The position numbers and the translations under genes are program-made. Below are positions 1 to 10,890 of a stretch of 64,000 nucleotides of DNA, in pieces. How positions within the stretch are numbered: the stretch's first letter is position 1; the number at the start of each line of letters is the position of its first letter. The stretch lies in NCBI GenBank assembly GCA_034440635.1, contig JAOTON010002064.1, forward strand, positions 1 through 64,000, given 5' to 3'. The DNA is from Lepas anatifera. Its lineage: Eukaryota > Arthropoda > Thecostraca > Lepadidae. The notes beneath the pieces are model-generated. The model searched no databases and was not told where the DNA came from. It saw only the letters and a list, made by a program, of their open reading frames with translations.

Positions 1-1930
1 GTTTTTGGATGAATCTGAGGACAGTTTAAGGAGGTTTGGAGTCCATTTTCAGATATTTTACCCATTTCAATCATCTTCCATCAAAAATATGTGGGGCTGA
101 CGACCATTGCTTTAAATGGTGCTATGTTTCTGGACATGGGCAAAGATTGAATTTAGTATCTAGACACGTTTGATGGATGCCCTCCAAGTTGCTTCGATTT
201 GCAAGCCGTTAGGCCCATGCAAATGGCCGCTTACATAAAGAGACAGTTAGATTTGATTGGTGCACCACTTAAGATATAGTGTCTGTCGGGTTATGCGACG
301 CTCTGTAATTGAATCGGAAGCTAGATGTGGCTGTAGGTTTGATGTTCGATAACATAATATGTACGTTGACTGATGAATAATCAGACAAAGCGTTGCCACG
401 CTGGCTGGTGGTACTTTCTACCCGTGCCTGTGATTGTGCCTTCGGCTTCGGTTGACGTTTTCTCGGACACAGAATGGTGGGGGGCATAGTGATTTTTAAT
501 GCTCGATGGCAACGCGGCCTTAATATGAGTGTCCTATAAGGGGCGTTCTAGGACAAATCGACCAGGCACCACCTGGATTGTACATAGCATAGTCTCAGAT
601 TTCGTTCCAACTTCGTACACAGGGTTATCAGTGGCGTAAAATTCAGGTTCGGAATATTTCTTTTCTCAAAATACGGGTTTTGGAATTACAGCTTACTGAA
701 AATCGTGATAATCCGTGTTTTTGGCAAAACATGGTAGCATACAATCATTATTTTCTGTTTAGTCCTTCGTTATAGATGCTCATTTAAAACATGATGGTAT
801 TTAAAATTCTATTACCCAACTTTGATAAATTATTTTTTTTAGGAATGATTATTTATACGTTTTTGGAAATTTGAATTCAATTTTTGAAGCAAATTTTTTA
901 AGTGTGGCCAGTGATTCACCTTAAAATAACCTACAGGAAAAATGTTTTCCTGTGCCTGTGCTGTCTAATAACATCAATCAAATTTTGCGTTCTTGAATTT
1001 ATCTGTCTAATCAGCCAAAGAGTGACGCCATGCGCGCGAAAATCGGCCGCCCGGCGCGCCCCACCGATAGCCGACTGGCACTTCGGCCAACCGACGACAC
1101 GCACGCGTGTGGTGCTCAGCAGAAACTATGTGTTAGAAGTTTGTGGCTAGGGAAACATACATCTACATAAGCCCAGGGAATTGTGGAAAAGGTAAGGGTA
1201 TAAGGTAAGGGTGTGCCGTTGACAAAAATATTTTCTAACCTTCTTTTTCTTTCATCATTTGTTTTCGGCTTCCGTAAAGTTGCGTAACGTAAACAACATA
1301 CGTTGCAAAGTATGTGTTTTGAAGCCAGGTCGAATCAATATTATTCAGGTCCTGGGTGGAAGGGAATTCATAGTTAAAGGGCTGTGTTATGACACTTAGT
1401 GTATTAGATTTAGTGGCATTTGGTTCGGTTCACCAGTAGAGGAGGCAGAGGAGGCTGAATCAGTTTACCAAAAGACGGTTTTAATTTCTATTGAGGCATG
1501 GAAGTGACCTACTTTGGTTCACAGTTTGGATGGACTTTCCCCTTGACGTTTACCACTTCGGTTCTGAAATAAAAGGACAAACCCCAAGCACATCTCATAA
1601 TGTTTTGAAAACGGTAATAAGACATTGAAAGCACACAGCGAAGAATAAACCAACCTTCTAAGGATCGGTTCAACCAAAAGCCTGTCTGTTCTGACGGTAG
1701 TCCCGTCCAGCATCGGCTATACATGGGAAACATCGACTTCGGCTGGAACTGTTGGAGCGCGCCAGTGAGTCAGTCGATGATGATTGTGTCTCCGCAGCGA
1801 GTAGCTCTTCAGTAACTGCCTCCGGCTGCTGTCTGGTTCTTCTTGAGCAATTGTGACATTTTCAGAATTCAAATTTACTCTGTCTTGTAGGTGTCTTTTG
1901 CGGAGAACACTCGACGGGGTCAGCACCAGA
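1..1930. other. No gene recognised
   Basis: I see no convincing exon here. All open frames are short and lack recognisable motifs. The 5' exons of MRPS18A (mitochondrial import signal and the Cys-containing N-terminal part) should lie upstream of 4357, but I could not find them in this stretch; they may be further left or too short to see by eye. Confidence 0.4.
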
Positions 1931-1939
1931 GGTTCTATT

Positions 1940-3592
1940 TTGGTCCCGGCGTCCCGAAGCCGGGACCGGATGCTGGGCCCGGCCGGGACTTTGCTGGCAT
2001 CAACTGGGTCTGTACCAGGACCCGTGCCGGGACTGCTGAGGATTGGAGAGCGTAATAGTCTTAACTAGGACCTGTGTTCCTTGGGGCCCATATCAGATTG
2101 AGATTAGTTAATTTTTAACCAATTAAGTTAGTTTTCCCTTAGCATTTGACGAATAAATACAATAATATGGCAAACTACGCATACATAAATTGTCTTACTT
2201 TAACCTATAGGGGGCTGTTCATAAATGACGTCAGGGAGGGTGTCGGGCCGAAAATTGACATACCATGGCCAGGGCTGGAGATCTCTTCTCGACCCGGGGG
2301 TTTTGGGTGGGTTAACCCTCGCCCCACCGGGGGCATCGATGGCCCCCTAAGGTTTTTCCGGGATAGCAGAAAAACGACGAGGCGCAGCACCGCGGTTGAG
2401 GGCTCTACCTCTCATTGCATCATTTTCCCATCATCCCTGAAATTTTTTACCCCGGGTCACCCAAGGTCAGGTCACCAGACGAGGTCAACCAAGGTCACCT
2501 CACTTCACTTTGGAGCTCTGTAAAAGCTACATTTCAAAGTCGATCGATTTGAAACTTCCTACACTTCATGACCCCTCCAGGGTCTACAAGGTGTATATCC
2601 GGGATTTTTTGATTTCGTGCCCTGAGGTCAGGTCACGAGGCGACCTCTCCCATTGGAAAAGCATGGGGAAAAGCTATTTCATGATATAAAAGCCACAAAA
2701 ATGATTGCAAATACTCAGACTGCTCAGAACAACGTTTTTGGACACCCTTTCACGGATCCCAGGGGTCATATTTGCCCTTTGACTTTTCCAAGGTCATCCA
2801 AGGTCACCAGAGGTCAAAAACAGTATTTTGACAATAACTTTTGACCTAATTGAGCTAGAGCGGTGAAACAAACACCATCGTGTTTGTCTTGTCACTGGCT
2901 TTCATTTGATATACGGCAAGGTCACTTTTTGACCTTTCGTGACCTCAGGTCATATTAGGTCACGAGGTGACCTCTGGCGGTCAAACCACTGGCGGGAGGT
3001 CTTTGCGTTCCACATAGCGGAAAAAGTACTGGCAATTTGCTATCAAATAATGAACTTTACCAGGCCTCAATAGCTCTAATGACATAAGAGTTATGCCCAG
3101 TTTGCTTAATCATTGCATATTTGAGTGAAAATAGCCGATCTTGACCTAATTTGACCTCTGGAGGTCAAACCATTGACCTGAGCACTAAAACATGCGAAGT
3201 AATTTCTTACTGAATTCACGCGAGCTTTCTATTGCACTTCGCAGATTTGCGCTAACGCCCATATTTTCGGAGTTAGAGGGGGCCATCGATGGCCCCCCGG
3301 TGGGGCGAAGGTGGCGCCGGACCCCCGGTGGGGCGCGGGTTAACGCTGGCCAGGCAATACAAGCCGTAATTTAGTTGCAAAAAGCTCCATTCGAAAATGA
3401 AATGAAATAACACAATTACGCATAGTTCATGGCTGAAATAGAAAATCGAAGTCACTGGTTGAAGCGTATAAGACAAGGCTGCAATGTTTTTCCTAATGAC
3501 CCGACTTTTTTGCCGGGACCTATGCCAGGACCACGTTGGGTCTTGCCGGGACCAGTCGACGCTGCCGGCGCCGGGACTAGCGCCGGGACCAA
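1940..3592. mobile_element. Composite element with TTGGTCCCGGCG-type inverted ends and GCCGGGAC repeats
   Basis: The left edge reads TTGGTCCCGGCG at 1940 and the right edge is its reverse complement ending at 3592. Both sides carry several further GTCCCGGC/GCCGGGAC motifs (1940-2040 and 3507-3592), in opposite overall orientation. The middle is occupied by a TTAA-type MITE (2312-3343). This is the pattern of a foldback or hAT-like element with subterminal motif arrays that later received a second insertion. I found no clear target-site duplication, so the exact ends and the superfamily are uncertain. Confidence 0.5.
2312..3343 (+). mobile_element. TTAA-flanked MITE, copy A (piggyBac-like ends, AGGTCA-rich)
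   Basis: A TTAA stands at both ends (2312-2315 and 3340-3343). Inside them lie inverted repeats beginning CCCTCGCCCCACCGGGG on the left and ending CCCCGGTGGGGCGCGGG on the right, with a palindrome around ATCGAT near each end. TTAA target sites plus CCC-starting termini are the hallmark of piggyBac-type elements. There is no transposase frame, so this is a non-autonomous copy of about 1 kb. The interior holds about two dozen GGTCA/TGACC motifs. Related copies occur at 27885, 28560, 32453, 34717 and 41816, and an isolated end at 23085. Confidence 0.8.
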
Positions 3593-4123
3593 GAATCTAG
3601 AAAAAGTAAATTCTCTGGTCAGCACAATAAGTCCTCTTATCCCGTGGCATCCTACCACTCCTACGTCGCACAAAAGCTTGAACACCAACACCGACAGCAG
3701 AAAGCTGGCGTCCGAAACGAGGTAGCCACCTTGAAGCCATGCCGTATCTCTATTTGGCACCCAACTGCCCAAGTAGCAATGTCATACTAACTGTGGAGGA
3801 TGTGCTCCCAGTTTCGTGAGCTGCGCACTGGACATCTGACACCTCGCGCGTGGCATAAAGGCACTGACGCACAAAGCGGGGAGAAGACCGCACAACTGCG
3901 GCCAAGGGTCATCCGTGTTGAATACGATGTCGTTTCAGCACGCAAAACAGACCAAGCTTGCACAAACGCACAAGTCTCTTCATTTTCAAAATACAAATGT
4001 ATGACAAATGCCCCATAAAGTACACAATTATTATGTTCGCCATGTAGTTGCATTTTTCCGGGACTGTTTACTCAGCGCGGACGCAGCTTGTTCCCTGTAA
4101 AACTGTACTCGTGTGCTTAACCT

Positions 4124-4128
<5 letters not shown>

Positions 4129-4173
<45 letters not shown>

Positions 4174-4276
4174 CTCCCACTCCCACTCTCTCACTCTCTC
4201 ACTCTCTCACTCTCTCTCTCTCTCACTCTCTCACTCTCTCACTCTCTCACTCTCACTCTCTCACTCTCTCTCTCTC

Positions 4277-4352
<76 letters not shown>
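4129..4352 (+). repeat. (CT)n-rich tract serving as polypyrimidine tract of the MRPS18A acceptor
   Basis: About 220 bases of CT dinucleotides with interspersed CA and CCCA interruptions run directly into the ctccag acceptor of the exon that starts at 4357. In the transcript this is an extraordinarily long pyrimidine tract. It is complementary in type to the GA tract 1.1 kb downstream (5461-6152). Confidence 0.95.
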
Positions 4353-4353
<1 letters not shown>

Positions 4354-4356
4354 CAG

Positions 4357-4480
4357 GACGTGTTGATTCTGAGTCAGTTCCTGCGCTCGGACGGCTGTAT
4401 GCTGCCCCGCCGCACCACCGGCGTCTGTCGACTGCAGCAGCGCCGCCTCCAGCAGATGGTGGCCATGGCGCAGAAGGCTG
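4357..4480 (+). CDS. MRPS18A (mL66/bS18m-a), penultimate coding exon
   Basis: Encodes part of the mitochondrial ribosomal S18-family protein MRPS18A (mL66), a component of the mitoribosome large subunit. The exon starts after ctccag in phase 0 and ends G|GTGAGT in phase 1. Its 41 codons contain DVLILSQF, then a DGCMLPRR segment and end MAQKAG; these are the conserved block of the S18A family. The next exon (10706) supplies GLMPTLAPSW and joins in phase across 6.2 kb. The donor at 4481 is the first of 21 near-identical donor sequences. Reading past the donor meets a stop within three repeat units, so use of the authentic donor is needed for a full-length protein. The upstream exons are not identified. 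Confidence 0.9.
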
Positions 4481-5000
4481 GTGAGTTGTTACGGTGCAGA
4501 AGGCTGGTAAGTTGTTACGGTGCAGAAGGCTGGTGAATAGCCATGGCGCAGAAGGCTGGTGAGTTGTTACGGTGCAGAAGGCTGGTGAGTTGTTACGGTG
4601 CAGAAGGCTGGTGAGTTGTTACGGTGCAGAAGGCTGGTGAGAAGCCATGGCGCAGAAGACTGGTGAGTTGTTACGGTGCAGAAGGCTGGTGAGTTATTAC
4701 GGTGCAGAAGGCTGGTGAGTTGTTACGGTGCAGAAGGCTGGTGAGTTGTTACGGTGCAGAAGGCTGGTGAGTTGTTAAGGTGCAGAAGGCTGGTGAGTTG
4801 TTAAGGTGCAGAAGGCTTGTGAGAAGCCATGGCACTGAAGGCTGGTGAGTTGTTACGGCGCAGAAGACTGGTGAGTTGTTACGGTGCAGAAGGCTGGTGA
4901 ATTGTTACGGTGCAGAAGACTGGTGAGTTGTTACGGCGCAGAAGGATGGTGAATTGTTACGGTGCAGAAGGCTGGTGAATTGTTACGGTGCAGAAGGCTG
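4481..5000 (+). repeat. 26-bp minisatellite made of the MRPS18A exon end plus its 5' splice site, 20 copies
   Basis: Twenty units of 26 bp follow the exon directly. Each has a donor (gtgagttgtt or a close variant) followed by a copy of the last ten exon bases cagaaggctg. Units 3, 7 and 14 instead carry a longer exon-like stretch ccatggcgcagaag, matching the real exon end and showing where the unit came from. The array ends at gtgagatacc (5001). Because 26 is not a multiple of 3, splicing from most downstream copies would shift the frame. Confidence 0.95.
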
Positions 5001-5457
5001 GTGAGATACCCCTCACTCCGGCCTGCCGTCACACGCGAATCGAGAGCACGCAGAGGGTTTGATTTGATTAATCATCAGAACCGGAGACTTTATCTTCTCG
5101 GTATCACTCCGGTGTCGTCAGGGCTTTATACAGCATGAGACCGGTTCTCCGAGCGGGGCGATCACGAGATTTGCAATGGACGGAACAGCTCCCCCTTCAC
5201 CCTCATATGAAATGCGCTGGTCAGCTTTTCCTGCCAGAACTTCCTGGTGAATTGTTTGATTGGGAGGTTTTTTGAACGAAGCCGATCAATATTTATGTAA
5301 GTAATTCATGAAAATTAACGCCGTAAATGGAATTATCAAAACTGATCTCCTTTAAATCATGCTTGCATAAAAGTGCCTGTCACCAGTTGGAAGCGGATAA
5401 ACTGTCTCTGCTTAACATGAAACCGTCTGGGCGTCAGTTTATGGTAGAAATCTGGCA

Positions 5458-6152
<695 letters not shown>

Positions 6153-9100
6153 GTGTACACCGTTGCACTGCCTACGGACGGAGGGTTGAACTGCCCATTG
6201 GACGGGGATCTTGAATTAGCATTGTTAACGCTGTCATATCGAAGGCATAGACAATTGTTGGAATTGTGTGCCCTTCCCGGATCGGCCTATTATCAGGAAT
6301 AGCAGGAAAGCGGTTCAGGTCTGCCCTGAATCTGTACAATAGGGCCCGTCTCTAATGTACAAAGGTGTGTTACAGGGAGTGTCCCACTTTTATAATGGGT
6401 TTTGAACTGAGAGCAGTTTTGTAGAGCGTGCTGAGAAACCACCACTGACATTTATTTTCACCCAAAGCTCTCGATATAAAATTTCCGCCAGCTTTAAAGT
6501 TCAGAGTAAAGCGGCCTATTGGCTTATTTCAAACCGTGAAGGAATACCTTCCAAGTAATCTAATTGGTCGTGAGCCCAGAGCCTCACGCACTCACTGAAA
6601 ATTCCATGCTCTCGAGTCAACCAGCATGCAACTGCCTGTGGACCGAAAGCCTCGGGCAAGTTACCGTCCAGTCAATGTGCATTTGGGCCAAATTGCGCCC
6701 AACGGCTGCAACACACATCACATTGTTCCTCCCCTGGACTTCTCGGAACAAGTATTAATTGTCTTGTCAAAATCGAACTCTGAAACTGCTTATTTACATC
6801 AGAAATATGCATTATCGTTCGACCACTCAATAAACAAGGCTGTCGCAACGACATCTGACGTTCAGTTTTTGCACCAGTACTTCTTGTACTGTACATAAAT
6901 TGTGTCATGCGGAAACGCTATGAATGGGCTTTTACGGCGAGTGTATGAGCAAGATTTGGGATTTCACTGATTATTAAAACTGCCATGTTGATAACGTCAC
7001 TTATTGTTTGAAAAGAGGAGATATTTCTGTTTTTAGCCTATGGAAGTGGGGAAAAATGTTGTTTTCTGATTTTCAAACTTCTCTTGTTCTTGAATTGTTC
7101 TTTGTAGAATTTCGACACAGTGGTCCATTCCCTTTAAGCGGAAGGCCGGTTTAGAGTGTGCGTGTGTGTTCCTGAAACATTTGCAGTGGCCGTTTAGCAT
7201 CGATCACATTAGTGATAGGGTCGAGGAAGATGTTGCGTATAGGCACCTGACCGGCTATGGTATTTGAACTGATATAATGCGTTTTGATGTAAGGCCACCG
7301 AGTTCTCGTACTTCTGATCAATTGCGAGACGTGTTCATCTGAATAATTCGCCGTGCTGTATCCATCGATAATAACCGGAGGAGCCGTCCGAAGCCGGTCT
7401 GCAAACCTGTGCAAGTGTATTGTACAGGGAACCTGGAACTGTCGCCTCCTGTTATTCCTTGTCATTAATCACTTCCCATTGTCGGTAATGTGATGAGGGA
7501 GACTGCAGCCATGCATTTTGGACGTCTGGAGTCATTGAACCAGTTCCAGCGCATGGTGGGGGCGGTGGGCTTTGAGTAAGTAACGCGACAAGTTGATCTC
7601 CTTACTTTCGGAAATGATTGTGCGGATGTGTTTTCATGTGCGAAGAAATTCATGATTTAAGTCCAGACAGATGTTATGCCTTCACAGTGATTTGCGTTAA
7701 TAGTTAAAGGACGATGCTTCATGAAATTTTGTTGAGAGTCGTGAGAAATGAAAGTAAGAAAAATGTGCACTGTCTGCTCATAATATTCGAAAATTTAACT
7801 TACAAAGCTCTTAACGCTTATGTTGTAACGTCATATAGCTTTGTTATTTAAAGGAGATACGAGAAAAAAATATTGGCCAGATCAAAGGTCGCAAAAAGTT
7901 GTTTCAGAAGTCCTATTCTCATGTTTGCGAATTCGGCATCCAAATGCCTTAATATCGCTCTCAAAGTCAACATTTCTAGAAGACTTATCGATAATTCTCA
8001 CTATCGATCAAATGATGTAGCCTCGGCTATGACCATCAATCTATCTAAGAACTAGGTCATATCTGCCCTAAACAGTGGTGTAAAACCTCGAACTATCACA
8101 GAAAAAATCACTTGAAAAACAACATTCCAAAACTCTTTTTGAAACAGAAATATAGGACTTTAGAGAAATCATAATTGACTAATCAGAAGCCTGAGAATTC
8201 TCATACCTGGCTCAGGTGACGTATCTGACGGAAAAGTTTCGTCATCCTGGGAATTTTGTAGAAAACGGCCGAAGACCCGACGTACGAAACGATTGAAGAC
8301 TTGAGTAATTATTTTATGCTCCATTTTTAGGACAAACTGATTCATTCTGTAGCTTGTATAGGCTATGTAAAATTAATGTAAAAAAAAATTACTTTAAAAC
8401 TTTAAATAGCTTTTGAAAACATTGAGATGAAGATCAGGTTATAGCTTTTCACCGATACCGCTAACATATTTCAATAATAGTTGGCCTCCAAATAATTTAA
8501 TAGTGGCCTCCAAAAAATTTGCCGAAGATACAAAAATAAATGACTGTTTCGTAAACAAGATTTTTCAAATAGCAAGAAACTACAATATTTTTCGGGTATC
8601 TCCCTTTAATCAGAACTGCGCACCAGTACCTCATGTTGGAAGCCACTACTGTTTTGTTCGGTATCCTTGCTAGCCGGAACTGCCACTGCTGCTTCAAAGG
8701 GAGCAGGAGCTACCAAGGCGTCACTGCTACTTCAGTGGCGTCTTGGTACAGTTCCAGACTGTAGTAGTTTGAGGAGTAATCTATTGTAAAAAACAATGGA
8801 TTCGTCCTTATTTCTGATGAAAAATGGCGTATAAGCCTAACATTTCATTTTGTTTAATTTTTCTGTGTTCGCAATAAAAGTGTTCAAATTAACGTGACGC
8901 CAAAATGCCGCATGAGCTGGTAATGTGTTGTGCCAGATTGAACGTATTCGACTTAAAAATTGAATACGAATACAGATGAAGTGTTTTTGGCCGAAAGAGG
9001 TCACCGTAAGGAACCAAAGTACATTTATAACAGAAAATCTTCACATATCAAAACCAATTTCACGTTTCAAACTAGTCAACAAAGCAAGTTGCACGCATTT

Positions 9101-10705
9101 ATGATCAACAATCAAGCAAACTTTTCCGTGCAGCATGTGCAGCACGTGCACTGGGACTAGAGCATGCCGTCATTTCCTAAGATCGCCTCATAGCAGGTAA
9201 TCATCTGGGGAGGACGGGGTCGGTACGGAGTGATTTCTTACTGTACTCTCCGCGAACGGTAAGTTCTGGGACAAATGAAATATATAAAAAGTGGTTTCTC
9301 AGCATGGTCTATCATATGACTTATCTTGTTCAAATATCATTATAAAGGTGCTGCATACCCCTTAAAAATGACCTGTGACTCCACTATCACTAGTTTTTAT
9401 AGACTTCTACTAAAATTTACAAAAAAACGGGTGTTCATTGTGGATATATTTTAAGGGAACTACTGTTTATCTGAACATTACACCCAAAGCAGTCGGCTAC
9501 CTGCTCCTGTACTATTTTCTAGTTACCGAAACCGCCACTCAGATCAATCTGTTCCTTGACCCTTCCGGTACCAAGGTTAGCTCAAGAGTTTACCTGGAAA
9601 TGTGAGGACCAGCAGCGTCCAGGCGTTTTGTCCGCCAGTGGGCTTTAGATGAATGTTTGACATAAAAGGCGGCACGGAAAAGCGTTATTCAACAAACCAG
9701 CACGTGTTAGGTTTTACTTCTTGTCGGAAGCAGTTGATTAAGTAAGAGGGGTTCTTATCTGTCAGTTCTGGTCTCGTTATTTGTCTGTTTTCCCGACGAT
9801 TTGTCTTATCTCTGCTGGGCGTGAAAATTTCAGACGTAGGCAGAAGCAGACACTTGCTAGATTGTTGTAATAATTAAAGGAAGTGTGGCACCTTGGTGCA
9901 ATTTTTGACTGTAGTGGTTTTAGCGACAATCTTTATTCAAAGCAAAGGAATTTGCCGTTTTATAGGGAAAATGAGTAATAACCCTAAAATTCCTTCCTTA
10001 TTTGGGTTTTGCTCTGTTAAATGAAAAATACAAACCAGTGTGCCGTCAAATCGACGTCCGATCTGGTCAGTGGCGGATCCAAGGGGGGGGTAGGGACTCA
10101 AGCCCCCCCAAATGTCCAAGCCCCTATAGTTAAAGGCGAGGGGCTGCCCGAGGTACTGGCGGGTGAGACTCGAGTAGCTACCACTCGGTTTGGCAGTCAT
10201 TTGTGCCAGATTGAATCTCTTCGATCTACCCCACTAGTGAATATGGATAAAATGGATCATTTTTATTTAAAAGAGGCTACTGTTAGTAAACAGAATCATA
10301 TTTTCAATATCTGTTATTTTCTGGGTGTATTAAAACATTTTTATCGCCTCAAGCTAGTCATTGAAAAAAGTGTATTTGCATTTGTAGTCCCCGGTAACAT
10401 GGCACATTGAGCACTTAGGTTTGAAAAGGTCCAAGCATGAAAAATGTGTGTGTGCAGCAGGGCTTGAGCATAACATCACGTTCCCAAGGTCACCGTCTAC
10501 CAAGTGACCACCCGGGGAGGAGGGGGTCGATAGGCGCTTGATTTTTACTTTTTCGTGCCGAACGATAAGCTCTGGAACAAACGAAATGTCCAAGTGGTTT
10601 CCCGGCGTCTTTATCACCTGACTATCTCAGCTCAAACCCCATTATGAAGGCGCCATGTTCCCTCTAACGGGAAAGTCACCCTAACGGAAAGTTTCTGGTT
10701 GTCAG
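6153..10705 (+). other. MRPS18A last intron, remaining part
   Basis: No exon is supported here. It contains two diverged copies of a segment of about 190 bp: 9180-9368 and 10470-10680. They share ggggagga, a gtcggta/gtcgata block, a gttctggga/ctctggaac block, the words aagtggttt and tatcat/tatcac, and an attataaagg/attatgaagg stretch. The second copy reaches almost to the last exon. A motif like one end of a cut-and-paste element (CAGTGGCGGATCCA) lies at 10069. Confidence 0.5.
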
Positions 10706-10890
10706 GTTTGATGCCCACACTGGCACCCTCGTGGAGTAAGCGCGACCCCAAGAAACGCTATGGCTACAAGAAGTTCAACCAGTACTACGACGAGACCACT
10801 ATCAGAGACGTGAGACCGTTCGCTAGTCTGGCGTCGAAGGGAGGGGCGCCGCTGCGCAAGGCAGGCTACCAGCGCCTGTGGAAGGTGTGA
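10706..10890 (+). CDS. MRPS18A, last coding exon
   Basis: Follows a gtcag acceptor at 10701-10705. The first two bases complete the split Gly codon of the previous exon. The 61 codons start GLMPTLAPSWSKRDPKKRYG, matching the C-terminal block that follows AQKAG in the S18A family (mL66), continue with a KKFNQYYDETTI stretch and end GYQRLWKV before tga at 10888-10890. The tail after the family core is basic (ASKGGAPLRKAGYQ), as expected for an rRNA-contacting extension. Phase, order and orientation agree with the exon at 4357. No AATAAA was seen close downstream. Confidence 0.92.

Noticed and set aside
4481..5000. The 26-bp array as a CRISPR-like array
   Set aside because: Units abut without spacers and derive from the neighbouring exon border; the setting is eukaryotic.
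7151..7465. 104-codon minus-strand frame
   Set aside because: No domain, signal or neighbour to support it; could be an old repeat.
7470..7577. Possible exon on the plus strand ending ttga|gtaagt
   Set aside because: A good donor and an open frame, but no convincing acceptor, no recognisable protein, and MRPS18A is complete across this intron without it.
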